A stretch of DNA of 64,000 bases from Heloderma charlesbogerti (taxonomy: Eukaryota; Chordata; Lepidosauria; Squamata; Helodermatidae). The notes under the pieces were generated by a model. It searched no databases, was not told the DNA's origin, and worked only from the letters and a program-made list of their open reading frames with translations. The stretch lies in NCBI GenBank assembly GCA_026122225.1, contig JANEZZ010000983.1:992001-1056000 (forward strand). The letters are read 5' to 3'. The translations under genes were made by a program, and so were the position numbers. Below are positions 45,812 through 57,653 of the stretch, piece after piece; the first letter of the stretch is position 1; every line of letters starts with the position of its first letter.

Positions 45812-45935
45812 TTATTTATTTATTTATTTATTTACTTACTTACTTATTTCATTATTTCATTATTTACTTACTTAGGTATTTAGTTATTACATTTGTATAC
45901 TGCCCATTAGCTGAAACTCCTTTCTGGTTTAAGAA
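45812..45935 (-). repeat. (TTTA)n/(TTAC)n run with L2-like tail
   Basis: TTAT and TTAC units at 45812-45890 are followed by TTACATTTGTATACTGCCCA and TTAGCTGAAACTCC, an L2 tail in minus orientation. Confidence 0.8.
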
Positions 45936-47845
45936 AAAAAACCACACTCTTTAATATTACGTTTCCCAAATAGCATTGCATGACTTCTACCCTTTTGCAA
46001 TTTTCAGACTGCATTTGTTAAGAAGCTTATGGAAATATAGGGAGTTTGGGTGGGACAAGGCAACTTTCTCCTTCACCATCACAAGTGACTGAGGCATTCT
46101 TTTGACATTACATGGGCAACATAGGAGTCACTTTTCTATGGTTCATCCAGTTACACTGATGTACAATTTAAACCCTCGCTACCATATGGGCAGGACCAAT
46201 CACATGGGATTTTACCCAATAGTCACTATGAACCTGGCTTGGTGACGATTGCATGATGAGAACCTGCATGTTTGATTTGCATTATACAGTCATAGCTGAT
46301 GGAATTTCCACTGTGCTTGTAGTTGATGGCGCTATGATTACTCCCACAATACTCTGGGAATGTTAAAAAACCTTCGTGCTTATGTGATTTTGTTTTCTTC
46401 AAGCATGCTTTATTTATGTATTTATTGCCAGAAAAGGCAAGATATACTGCTGTAAAACTTAGTAAAGCCTATTGGCCTTCAAATATTGAGTAAAGTAATT
46501 ACTCAGAAGGCAACATTTGTAGGGACTGCAAGCAAACACTGTGGTGATAAATGGAAAAGATACAAATTTCCTTTCTGATGTTACTCCTGAGAGCCCTGAA
46601 TCAGCTTCCCAGAGGGCCTTGCTTTGGCAACATGGTGATGACATCAGTGGCGGCTACTTCCTGAGTTTTAGAGTCAGACAAAAAGCTGTTGGTGTTTCCC
46701 ACTTGGAGATCACAAGAGAATGCAAAGGGTCTTTAAGCTATTACTTATTATTGAAGTAGTAGCTTCTGGAAAGTTTATGCATGAAAATTTCTTCCTATTT
46801 CAGTTGTGCTCTTAAGATGGAAACACTGTAAAATCTATACACATGGCAAATAAATTTCTGCTACATGTGGCTGCGCATGGAATAAAACAATTTTCTCAAA
46901 TGACAAATGCCAATTCCTCCCCCACCTCCCTGCAGCAAAACTTATTTTTAACTTTCCCAGGAAATAGTTGAGAGAGCTGAAACCAGTTGTCCTTTTACCT
47001 TTGGAATCTTGATTTTATTCCAGGCAAACAAACTCTAGCATTGTTCTCAGTGCAGATTATTTTTCCTTATTCGTTAAGAATGAAAAACTAAGAACTGATA
47101 CAGTTGGGCTTGTTCATAAGTATCAGAAACCCTACAGATAGCATCATCATCAGGCAAAAACTAAAAGTCAGTAGAAACTGGTGTTGTGAATGTGAATAGA
47201 GAATTACCAGATTCGGTGTTCAGAGTTGTGCATTTTGGAATTTTGGAATGTGAACTTCTTACTCTGACAGTGGCATTTTAAAGTTTGGCACTAACTTTAA
47301 AATGCCTTCAAAATATTGATCTTTCTGAAAACTCTTTTCTTGCAAAACCAGAAGGCTGTGAATCTGAGCGTTGAATGTTATGAAGCAAAAGTGAAATTAT
47401 CTATTGTAAACAGAGCAAATCTTTAGGTACTTCACCATCGTTGGAATGTTATGGGAAAGTATATATAAGAACCCTTCAATGATTATTTTATAGAATGAAT
47501 GTTTTAAGGAACTAACCTGCCTGCATCTCACTCAAGAAGCAGGGCTGGCTCAAGACATTTTGATGCCTTTATAGTATCCAGAAAACAACCCCATCTTGTA
47601 CATACAAGATGAAAGCTCTGGTTCCATCTCAAGATAGGAATCTCTCCCCCGTCCTTTAATGTTCCTTTATTCATTACTGCATTTTATCATCAGAGAATCC
47701 TGCTGAACCCATAGCCGCTACATCCATGGTTTCTAGACATTGCAGCTGGAACGTCTAGTTTTGATGAACAGCAGTGCATTCTAATGTTCATCCCATATGC
47801 TTCATCATACTCCTGTGATACTCTGTGATGCATTCTATTAAAGCA
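45936..47845. other. Stretch without gene
   Basis: No gene supported; AT-rich, apparently unique. Confidence 0.4.
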
Positions 47846-47847
47846 GG

Positions 47848-47850
47848 GGA

Positions 47851-47888
<38 letters not shown>
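47848..47888. repeat. (GA)n microsatellite
   Basis: A GAGAGA run of about 40 bases with one GGG interruption near its start. Confidence 0.97.
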
Positions 47889-47890
<2 letters not shown>

Positions 47891-48394
47891 ATTTGGCAGT
47901 AATGGTGGAAAGAAGGGCAGGGTTTCACACATGTGGGTAAAGGCAGAGATGGAGAAATTCCAATTTAGCTATGAAAATTTAATAGCAAAAGGAAAACAAA
48001 TGTATTTAATAGAGGAAAGGCCTATTTAAGAATTGGGCAGAATGCATATAACGCCTAATGCAGGCACTGGGAGGAGGTACACCAAGGGACCTCACACCTT
48101 GAAAAGCAGGAATGGCATGGCATGAAAGGACAACATCCTGACTTCAGCTTCCATACCAATGGTGGCAAATGGAATCCATGTGGATCGCCTGGATCTGCAG
48201 CTCAGGGTTGCAACAAGGTATGGATGCCCAGGGGCACCTGTCGAGTGGCAGTATAGAAAGTCTAAAGAGCTGAAGGAATGGAGGAAGTATGTTGAGGAAA
48301 TCTGGAAAGGAAGGATCAAGGAAGCAAAGAGGAACAGAGAGTGGAGAGTGGGACTCAAACTTCAGGTATAAAGCCAAGGATGTCTCTACCTTCT

Positions 48395-48500
48395 TTATAT
48401 CAGGTATACAAAACCTCTGGCCCATGGGTCTAATCTGGCCCATGGAAGTTTCACATTCAGCCTGTAGAACTTCCTTGGGTTCCTTCAGGGGAGGGCCTTG
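48395..48500. mobile_element. hAT-like fragment
   Basis: AAACCTCTGGCCCATGGGTC and CTGGCCCATGGAAG resemble the end of the MER-like hAT remnant at 32240-32575. Only one end is seen. Confidence 0.45.
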
Positions 48501-48854
48501 GAGGAATCCTCCATTATATGCTGGCCTTGCCTCAGAATCTATTGAGATTATCTTTCATATTCATGTCCCGGGAACTGAACCAGATGAGAATGGTGAGGAA
48601 AAGGAATGCAGCGTCAAGGAACAAAGTAGAGTCCAGTGAGAATCCAGAAAACCACATGTTGCTGGACATTAATTCAGCTTGCCTATTTGCTTAGGTTTTT
48701 CTCCTCACTTGTCTCTTTCTCTACTTAGGCTGTAAAGGATTAGGAAATTTTGGAATCATTTATGAAGCATCAGCATAGAGGTCTGTCTGAGTGCTCTGGA
48801 GATAAACAAGCCAAGAGATAAGGAAGAGGACACATGGCCACCCTAAATAGTGTC

Positions 48855-49345
48855 CCACACAACCATTCACTTCTCTCTCTCTCCCCATCCCCCTTTCTCC
48901 ACCTGGCACTCCAGTTTAGGCTCCCGCTTCCTCTCAGTTTGCACCTCTCTCTTTTCTTCCTCCTCTCTGCTCAGTTGGTTGTCCTGCCATTTTGCCCCTG
49001 TCCGCTTCCTCTTGCCTCCTCCATTTCTTGTTTGCTTGCTTGCTTGCCTCCCACCCCCACCGTCACTTGCTCCCATTTCTGCTTACACCATCGCCCTTCC
49101 ACCTCCTCCTTCCTCCTCATAGTAAGCATCTGCTTCTTATACCTTTGCCTCTTATTTGGTCATGCACTGTCCACAGCTCTCATTCCTGTTTCCATCATCC
49201 CTCCTGCTTTCTCCACTGAGTTGCCTCCACTTCGATTCTCACTCACTCCATCTCTTGTCTCTTCATTGAATCATTCCCCTCTTTCATTCCCACTCATCTC
49301 CCATTCTCCTCCCATCACCCCTTTTATTTCTTCCTCTCCTAAGTT
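48855..49345. repeat. Pyrimidine-rich tract
   Basis: Nearly 500 bases with a strong C/T bias on the plus strand (many CTCTCT, CCTCCT and TTTCTCC words). The open frame of 178 codons inside it (48834-49370) is a composition effect. The tract may form a purine-pyrimidine strand bias but has no clear repeat unit. Confidence 0.8.
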
Positions 49346-49747
49346 TAATGGCACCAAGTTGCTCAGTTAAGTGTTTTGCTGGGATGCACATGCATTCAGG
49401 CATCCCCTCATCCCTTTTCTCTGCATGATGACACACAGGCACAGTCTTCCTGTTTTCTATTTGGGTTTTGAGGGTGGGGGTGGAGTAGAGGTTTCCCCCT
49501 TAAGGATTTTTTATATATATCTGCAAACTTTTGGATTTACCTGAGCATACATGTACCTCCCTCTTATTGCTCAGTAGCTCCATTTCGGCTACAAAGTTGT
49601 TGGCATACTGGGACTGAGCTCTGCATCAAAAGGAGTAATCCTGAGTTAAAATGCTTTTCTACTGAGCATCTTATAGCACTGATGATGGTGTTATGTTGCT
49701 ACAGTTTGGAAATAGGCAGGTCTCTGTATCTGTCCACACATGTGCAG

Positions 49748-49783
49748 GCACGCACACATGCACGTGCACACACACACACAGCA
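49748..49783. repeat. (CA)n-rich microsatellite
   Basis: CACACA units with ATGCACG interruptions. Confidence 0.92.
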
Positions 49784-50451
49784 CTAAGAAAAGCATAATT
49801 CTGTTACTATATGTTAAGCCTTTGTTTATTTCATATCATGTACGTCACTCCTGCTACTTGTACAGCATGACAAAGAGCATGGTTCTGAAATCCGCCTTGC
49901 CCATATTCTGCCTTTGCAGTGCACAGAAAAAAAAATGCCTTCGAACTGTCCCACCCACTGTAGGCTTGAACTGAAATTGCACTTCATCCCAGAACTGAGG
50001 TGGAGGGTCACCTTGTTTCCTGAAGCCTTCGATTCCCCCCCCCCCGGCCCAGTTGACTGCCATGGGAAAATCAGCACATTGCCTATATGTTTTTGGTTGT
50101 TGATTTGTGGTAGAACTGAATTAAATCTGCAGGATTAAATCTATCCTGCTGAAGGGATGAAGCTTGGAACACTGGTTGATGACAGAATACTGGTTGGTGG
50201 GCAACACTCTAGGCTGGTCTTGTGTTCTTTGTGGTGCACCTCATACACACACATTCATATGGTATGTGCACCAAGCACTCACTACTGTAAAGCCTCCCTG
50301 CTTGTAAAGCTCTCAGAGCCCATGCCTTATCTTTCAGGCAGAGGGGGAAGTTGGGTCCTTCTTGCTCTGTGTTTCAGAGCTGAGAAGCCCAGTTCATCGC
50401 TGTGGCTTTATTTTGAGAACAGGAGGGGGAGATCTTCAGGAGCCCTCAGAG

Positions 50452-50525
50452 CGTGCATTGAGCAGAGGGTTGGACTCAGTGGTCTTATAGGCCCCTTCCA
50501 ACCCTACTATTCTATGATTCCATGA
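50452..50525 (+). mobile_element. CR1-like 3' end fragment
   Basis: GGGTTGGACTCAGTGGTCTT, then CCCCTTCCAACCCTACTATT and CTATGATTC, the same 3' terminus as the CR1 ending at 38640. Only about 70 bp. Confidence 0.92.
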
Positions 50526-50529
50526 GCTT

Positions 50530-52570
50530 CCCCTATCAAGAGGCAGCAGCTTCCTTGCTGAAATCAATATGGGATGGACAGCAACTGCTGCAGGACAAGA
50601 AGGTCGAAGTGGGCATCCCACAGCACCGCTTGATTCAGGATGTGGGGTGAAATAAATGGTTTAAAGAGAAAGATTTTTTTCACCATTTTACTGAAAAAAG
50701 GAGGAATCAAAACAAGCCATTCGGCAAGCAAAATGGCTTTGACAGATCACTGTTATTTCGGGCATTTCTACATGAGGTTGTTAATTCACTGTACCTATTT
50801 CCACTGCAGAAGTGAGATCCGAGCGGTATACGAACAGTGTTTCCTTTCCTGCTGTTTCACTACATAACCTCTAGGTGACACTGTGATATAGCAGAATAGT
50901 GCAATTACACAAGTGGAAAAACCATTTTCTTTCACTCTCACAAATAGTACTGCATTTCCCCTGCTCTAAAAAAAACTCACCGAAAGAACTGTTTAAAACC
51001 AGAAGCAAAACTGGAGGGGCATGATGTTGTCTAAGGAACCCATAAGCAACTGTGAGTAGGGGATGACAAGCACACAGTAAATGCCTTGTTACTTTAAGTC
51101 AGCCCTTATAGGCAGTATGTTAAGGATTAGGAATCTGAATGGGAAGATGAACCAGAAATTAGGAGAGCTAAGGGCAGCTGGGCCCAGTGGCAGGGTAGCT
51201 GAAAGAATGGGGATAGAGTAGGCAATGGCCTGGGGGAAGTAAGTGGTTTGAAGGAAGTGAGAGTGGAAATAGCAGGGTGTTATGAAAAGAAGGGACCAAT
51301 ATGAGAGGGAGGGGGATGTAAAAGAGCCTCATACAGGTGGCTTATTTTTCTAAAAGCAATGAAAATTCTCCATTAGTATTATACCAATTTAATCCTAAAT
51401 ACATAACTCTCTTAATTCAATGTGATTGCATGTGTGAATGGAAGAGACTTTTAAAAATAGGTACATATTGACATGGCACCCTGTGGGGAATCCTCAGGGA
51501 TATTGGAAAATAAGCACTTTTAATGGTTCAGTTCAAGGGGAATCTACTGTACATCAATAACTTTAGCACCCTAATGCTAGTCAAGGAGATGGTAGCATGT
51601 GGTTATAAAGTCATATATAAAACTGCATTTATTACCATTTTAGGCAGCTGAAACCCAAGTGTTTCCTGACTTGATGCATAACAGTTGCAGTATGGTTCTT
51701 GGGTTTGCAGTCTAGACAAAATTGGCAGTCTCTAAAATTTATAGCTGCCTTCTGTTGCAAAAATGTGTCAAAATTCAAATTTGCATAAAGGTTGTACTGT
51801 AATGGCCTGGAATCATCCCTTTAGTGACTGTGTTTGGTTCAGCACTTGTTTTAAATTCTTTTCAGATTGTTTGGAATCTATCATGCTTCAATCCAAACAT
51901 GGACGAAGTTCATGGGACAGCATTCCATAGCTTCCAAAAGGGACAGGAGTAATATTTATGACTGTGTTTGCGTAAATTCCAAGTACAAATCACACAGTCA
52001 TCTAAATAAATTAAACTGAAGAGCACCGCAATGCATAAATTTTAATTAAGTAAGTTAGTACAACAAAAAATGTGAGTTTCCCATTGCTTTTTCTGTTAAA
52101 CATTTTTATCCTTTATGCTTTCAGTATTAGCTACATTCGCTATGTCATGAATGCCTCTCCTTCGTACTCGTCATTCCTGCTTTTTAGCCTTCCCTGTGTG
52201 GGTACTTTCATCCATGGAATAGCCTTTGTGTTATGATCACTATGACTGACAGATAGCGATAAATCAATATTCATTTGTATATGTTCCTCGATGTATATCC
52301 TGGGTTGGCAACTACAACTGAGGATCCCCTTTCTCTGGTGGAAGGAGTGGGTATATATGCTCTTTTATCCATTGCATATACTGAGACTTCTGCATGGAGG
52401 ACTTGGTTCACAGAGTGCTTATATCCACAGGGGCAGAAGAGTTCATATGCTCCTTCAGGTGAAATCAGTGATCTGTGTGCATGTGTGCAAGCTAGGCTCC
52501 AAGCTAGCAGACATATATAGGGTTACACTGATAAAGTATGTATATTGATAAAGCTTGTATATACACTGGT
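50530..52570. other. Stretch without gene
   Basis: No gene supported; apparently unique AT-rich sequence. Confidence 0.4.
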
Positions 52571-52572
52571 AC

Positions 52573-52707
52573 AAACATAAGAACTACTCAAGAAGAGCCA
52601 TACTGGATCAGACCAAAGGCCTATCTATTCCAGTATTCTGTTCCTACAGTGGCCAACCAGATTGCTATGAGAGGCTCATCAGCAGGACATGAGTGCAAGA
52701 GCACTGC
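52573..52707 (-). mobile_element. CR1/L3-like 3' end fragment
   Basis: ACATAAGAACTACTCAAGAA, GAGCCATACTGGATCAGACC, then GACATGAGTGCAAGAGCACT. Same family as 44125-45145 and 63085-63240. Confidence 0.8.
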
Positions 52708-52872
52708 ATTGGTTCAAAAATGCAAAATTTGGTAAGCTTGCAATAAAATGTGAAACAAACACATTTCTTCCCATCCCTGTCTAGAAGGACTCATGCGAGT
52801 GAACGGCAATTACAGCCGTAATTGCCTAACAATTACAGATGCCTAGCAATGCAGTTTACTGAGCCAGCGTGC

Positions 52873-53665
52873 AGCATTTTTAGGGATGTACGAAAGTCAC
52901 TTACCTTTTCGAAGGGTGACATTTGCGGTGGGGGGGAGAAGCTCCATCCCTCCCTCCCAAATTTTTTCCAGATGGCTCTGCTCCATGGAGATTCCACAGA
53001 GCCACCGGCCAGGGCCGCCCGCAGCCTGACATCTTGTTGCTGGGCAGCCCGCAGGGACGCAAATGGCAGCTGCCGTAGCCGCCGCCATTTGCGTCCCTGT
53101 ATTTTGCCATGATAGGCTATGTAAATATTTACATAGCATAACACGGCAAAAAACAAAAAACAAAACAGCAAACGCAAATGGTGGTGACTATGGCGGCCGC
53201 CATTTGCGTTCCCCCCCCTTCTTTTTTTTTTTGCCATTTTAGCCTACGTAAATATTTACCTAGGCTAAAATGGCAAAAAAAAAGGGAACACAAATGGCGG
53301 CCGCTGTAGCCGCTGCCATTTGTGTTTCCTTAGTTTTGCCATGATAGGCTACGTAAATACTTATGTAGCCTATCACGGCTTCATCAAGGACGCAAATGGC
53401 GTCCCTGCATTAGCCATGATAGGCTACGTAAGTATTTACGTAGCCTATCACGGCTATATGGAAGAAGCGAATGGCGGCCGCAGATGCGGCCGCCATTCGC
53501 AAGTCAGCGTGGACAGCAGCAGGTAGGTGCTCCATTCCGGTCTCATTTCGCAGGGTGGGGGGGTGTTTGGGCTTTGTTCCGCCATGGATTTCGGGGGGCT
53601 GAATGCACTGGCATTCGGCCTCACCGAGATCCGTGGCGGAATTCTCTGACATCCCTAAGCATTTT
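52873..53665. mobile_element. GC-rich palindromic hAT-like MITE, copy 4
   Basis: The element spans 52881-53657 (777 bp) with a perfect 8-bp duplication AGCATTTT (52873-52880, 53658-53665). Ends are TAGGGATGTACGAAAGTCAC and GACATCCCTA. It contains GATAGGCTACGTAAATACTT-type palindromes at 53344-53379 and 53417-53451 and a TTTTAGCCTACGTAAA pair at 53236-53275. Paired ATGGC-rich blocks lie at 53063-53092, 53176-53208, 53294-53324 and 53470-53500. Same orientation as copies 1 and 2. Non-coding. Confidence 0.95.
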
Positions 53666-53744
53666 GGACTCTTGACTCTGGACATAAGCTGCCCTGCCTG
53701 GGCTGAATCACCAAGATGCTGCTGATCTAACCTATAGTTTACAG

Positions 53745-54165
53745 CAGGGATGGGGAAGCTATGGCCCTCCAGATGTTGTTGGACTACAACTAGGGATGTA
53801 CAGATTTGTTAAATCCGTTCCGCCTGTGTTTCGCAGATTGTCAGGCATCTTTCATTCCTCCATCTGCTCATTGATGGAATCGGATTTTTTTTAGGGATGT
53901 ATGTGACTTTTGTTCCTGTTTACAAATGAGCATTTGTGCTCATGCACATTAGCACTAATGCGCAGAATGCTAATACACATTAGTGCAAGTGCACACTTGA
54001 GCTAATACACATTGGCAAAAATCCTCCCCCAAAGGAAAAAGAAACCCAGTCTGCAAGTCCACGTGACTCAGAAAAAGCTGGTTGGATTCATAGAAAACCA
54101 AACTCATTTGAATCTGTTGCAGAATTTTTTGACATCCTTAACTACAGCTCCAGTAATCAAAACTG
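53745..54165. mobile_element. Foldback hAT-like MITE interrupted by another hAT
   Basis: GATGGGGAAGCTATGGCCCT and CCAGATGTTGTTGGACTACA (53745-53790) form the left arm of the foldback family at 4845 and 38690. It is cut by the insertion at 53791-54140, and a short TCCAGTAATC-like continuation follows at 54149. The right arm is largely lost. Confidence 0.65.
53783..54148. mobile_element. Non-autonomous hAT-like element
   Basis: The element spans 53791-54140. The ends TAGGGATGTACAGA and TTTGACATCCTTA share the hAT-like termini of the palindromic MITEs. The flanks ACTACAAC (53783-53790) and ACTACAGC (54141-54148) match at 7 of 8. A second TAGGGATGT occurs internally at 53893. The interior contains CATTAG/CTAATACAC mirrored words. 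No coding capacity. Confidence 0.82.
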
Positions 54166-54529
54166 CCTCCTGGTTTCTGAGGGCCCTTGGGCAAGACACC
54201 CTCAAAAGGCCCCTGCCTCAGCGAGTCTAATTTCTCACCACCATTGTCACTAGCTGCTATTGCTCCTTGTTTGGTTTCTCATCAGTGCTACCACTTGCTT
54301 GCCTGACCATCAGAGCAAGCAGGTAATGTCATCTACTGCTGCTCCTTCTCACCACCACTGTTGTCTGGGCCAAAGCGAGAGGCAGATGAACAAGCAGGTT
54401 GCAATGGTGAAAAGGAGGAGCAACTCCAGAGGTTTTTTTTTCCCCCAGGGGAGCCCTGCTGGGGTGTGGGCTCTCAGCAGGTTTCCGACCATGCCTACCA
54501 TTGACCCCAGCCCTACCCATTATTTTTTT

Positions 54530-55165
54530 AAAAATATTTTTATTTATTTACAATATTTGTATACTGCTCCATATCTAAAACAGATTTCAGAGCAGTGAAT
54601 ATAAAAGATAAAATAGATAAAAGGGTAAAAAGATTAAAACATATTAAAATTGTGCTTTTTAAAAACAGAATGCCAAGGTAAACTGTGGCTGGTCAGTTAA
54701 GCAATGCCTCCTGGAACAGTGCTGTTTTCAGGAGGTGCCAGAAACAACACAGTCTTGGTGCCTGCCTGAACTCCAAGGGCAGAGAGTTCCAAAGAAAGGG
54801 GGCCACCACAGTGAAGGCTCTTCTCCTGGTGGACTCCAATTGGGGCATAAGTCCATGTGGAATCACCAGGAGCGTGCCCTCTGATGACCTCAGTGACTCG
54901 GCAGGTTGGAAAGGGAGAAGGTGCTCTCTCAGGTATCTTGGCCCCAAGTTGTTTAGGGCTTTGTACACTAGTATTAAAACTTTAAACCTGGCTAGGTAGC
55001 GCATAGGCAGCCAGTGCAGTTGCCTCAGCAAAGGAGTTACATGCTGAAAAGGGGCAGCTCATGATAACAGCCGAGCTGCTGCATTCTGCACTAGCTCCAG
55101 CTTCCGGACCAGCCTTAAGAGGAGCCTCACATAGGGCATGTTGCAGTAATCCAGTAATCATCCCT
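54530..55165 (-). mobile_element. L2-like LINE 3' end with ORF2 remnant
   Basis: In minus orientation, 55031-54693 encodes 112 residues of L2 ORF2 C-terminus: LHWLPMRYLARFKVLILVYK, ALNNLGPRYLREHLLP and FLWNSLPLEFRQAP. The 3' untranslated region continues to 54530 with an ATTTATTT tail. It is the best preserved L2 coding segment in the window but lacks the catalytic domain. Confidence 0.9.
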
Positions 55166-55245
55166 GTCCATTTGCTGCACTGGTGGGGGCTGATGGGAAT
55201 TGGAGTATAACAATATCTGGATGGCCACAGGTCCTGCACCCCTGG
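55150..55245. mobile_element. Foldback hAT-like MITE, right-arm remnant
   Basis: GGGCTGATGGGAATTGGAGT, then AACAATATCTGGATGGCCAC and CCTGCACCCCTG, resembles the right arm of the family at 38690 and 39075. The left arm is largely missing. Confidence 0.55.
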
Positions 55246-55249
55246 TTTA

Positions 55250-56470
55250 TAGAAAGCAGAGACGGGGTCTGGTAGAATTGCTCCTCTCTACCTATGCTTC
55301 CTAGCAACAGGCAAAAAAGGAACGTCAGCATTCTGTGTTCATTACGGTTGTCAAATGAGGATTTGAAGATTTTAGCCACAGGCACTGTCTACCTTTGACA
55401 GGGTTAACAACACAGTCCAAGAAAAAGTGACAGTTACAGTTTAATCCCACAGTCCAGCTGCAAGCAAAATTAATCCTACCTCATGAATAAGGATTTGGGG
55501 ACTGAGGAGGAATCTTGCCACAAGGGATTTAAAATGACTGCCTTTTCCTCTGTCAGAAGACCAAAGAAAAAACTCCCCCACCATTTGTGCTGTCCTGAAA
55601 AAGCTTTCTCCTGATACCATAATTGTCCTTTGCCCCTTTTGGCATCTCAGAATTCTAACACAGAAACATTTTTCTCATGTGACATTCCCTCATGGAGTAG
55701 GTGTCAGGTTCTTTCTAGTGAATCAGTACTGACATAAACTTGCCGTTTTCAGACCAATCAGTCCAAATGGATGTGAGGGGAGCAGAGGTGAGGAACAAAA
55801 TGATGCAAGTCTCTTTCTAGAGGCATAGAGCTAGCAATGCAAGAACACAGTCTTAAAATGTCAGTCTTTTACCATCCCAAAGAACATACACACTGAGGTG
55901 TGCCAAAACCTCCCAGAGAAATTTAATTAATCTGATCAAAATCCCTTTCACAGCCCTCCAGTTTCCAACAGATCTGTCCCCTCAGCAGAACCTTCCAGAT
56001 TCACTTCAAATTCCATTCAGACAAAACCATGGTAACTCGGAAAATGCGTGAAGCCCCCCCTAAGGAATTTTGCCAATTTTCCTTGAATTACTTTGGCTGT
56101 ATCAGATGCTATGCAGATTCCAGATTGCTATCCTAGGGCTATCCACCATTCTGGAAAATATAAAATCTATCAGTTACTAGGATCTGCTTCCAGCCCTGAG
56201 TGAACCTGTGTATTTCTGCATAACTGCTAGATTTGGGTTGGGTCGGGTATTGGCTGACTGTGGATTTTGAACCCACACACATTCCCTCTGCTTTTTAGGT
56301 TTGTTTTTTTTTTTAAATTGCAGCTCCCTTGTAATAGGAGCCTTCAAACATACTGAGGTCCCATTGATTAAGTCTTAACTCTGCACTGGATTGCACCCAC
56401 TGCTTCCCTGAGCTATCTATCCACATCTTCCCGTACATCTGAAAACCGTGTTAACTTTTACATATCCTAC
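55250..56470. other. Intron or 3' flank downstream of the host exon
   Basis: No further exon could be recognised here. On the minus strand it follows the donor at 56470-56469, so it is probably intron sequence of the same gene. A T run lies at 56306-56315. Confidence 0.5.
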
Positions 56471-57653
56471 CTTTCTTTTCCGCAGTATGACTTGACTGTC
56501 CGTAGGCTGGGGCATAGCTATGTCATTCTTTGGATCAGTCACACCTTCCACCAAGGGAGCACTTGTGCTGCATTCATTTTGAGAATCTGCAAAGCCATTT
56601 GAATCCAGGCCATTCCCCTCTGGCAGGAAATAAGAACCAGGTGATTGCCCAAGATAGTTACTGGAGTCTGCAGCAACTACACTGTTGTCACTACATTGAC
56701 CAGGAGAAAGCTCATCAGGTAATAGACTGCTGACCGTTTTTTCATTCCCGTCTTTAGAAGCACCTGATTTTTCATGCTGCTGTGCAGCTATAACAGCATG
56801 GACCATCTTCTCCTCAGACGCATCTTTTTCCACCTTTGGAAGCTCACATTCTTTTTGGGCATCTGCATTTTCATTGGAGCTGTTGTAGTAAAATTCCAGA
56901 CTTTCTTCTCTGCTATTGCAAATGTCTTCCTCTTCCATCACTGATTTGGGATCTGTCTCAGAATTGCGTTCATTCATTTCCTCAGTTGGTTCACAGGGAT
57001 TATTATATTCTTTCTTTGCTTCTACCCTTGGGTCTATCCTTATGTAAAGTCCTGCTTCTCCTTCTAAACTGTTCCTTTCAGTTGACAGTTTCTCTTCAAC
57101 ATGAGTGACCTGGTGGTTGACTTTCTCCAAAGTAAGCTCCATGTTATTGTCGTTGTCATCGTCACCACCACCACCACCACCACCACCACCATCATCCTCA
57201 TCCCCAATGGAAACATCGACCAAAGTTTCTGTGCTGTCTTCCAGAGAGAGAAATTCTTCTTCCTCTTGATGATTGTCATTCTCATCTACCTCTTTGGAAA
57301 CATTACCAAGCAGCTTTGAGGGGAAACCTGCCAGTTCTTCACCAAGACAGCAATCTGGCAAGGAAGTGCTTTTTTCTTTATGGCCTTCACTCCGAAGTCC
57401 ATCCTTTTCCATGCCTGCCTGCAGGTTGTCAACTACTAGGCCATGCCTGCATAATATATTAGAATCAATAGAACCAAAAGGCAAGCCCATCCATTGGGTT
57501 ACATGTTCTTCCCAGCTTCTTTTCCTGATCGCTAAAGACATGTCATAGTACTTTAGCAACAGGTTCCAACAAGTAATACAGTCAGGGCCAGATGCAACAT
57601 TGTGGCTTCCATGAACTTCTCCACAGAATGAAATGGTTTTACATCTTGCATAT
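56471..57653 (-). CDS. Large internal exon of an unidentified host gene
   Basis: On the minus strand a TTCTTCTTCTTTTCAACAG acceptor precedes the exon at 57653. AAAG|GTAGGA gives a donor at 56471/56470. Between them is one split-codon base and 394 open codons, ending in phase 0. The first 30 residues have C4, C10, H14, H17, C25 and C28, a possible metal-binding cluster. Next come KYYDMSLAIRKRSWEEH and TQWMGLPFGS. The body is acidic and Ser/Glu-rich, likely disordered, with nine glycines at residues 155-163. The exon ends in the basic ILRKRK. No transposon motif is present, so it is probably a vertebrate nuclear or scaffold-type protein. I do not recognise the gene, and its other exons lie outside or are too short to find. 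Confidence 0.8.
57162..57192. repeat. Coding (CCA/TGG)n microsatellite
   Basis: Plus-strand CCACCACCA units (GGT on the coding strand) encode nine glycines between acidic stretches DEDD and DDDNDNN in the exon at 56471-57653. Such a run is likely to vary in length between individuals. Confidence 0.93.

Noticed and set aside
48834..49370. 178-codon plus-strand open frame
   Set aside because: It lies in the pyrimidine-rich tract; Leu/Pro/Ser bias follows from composition, and no splice or domain support exists.
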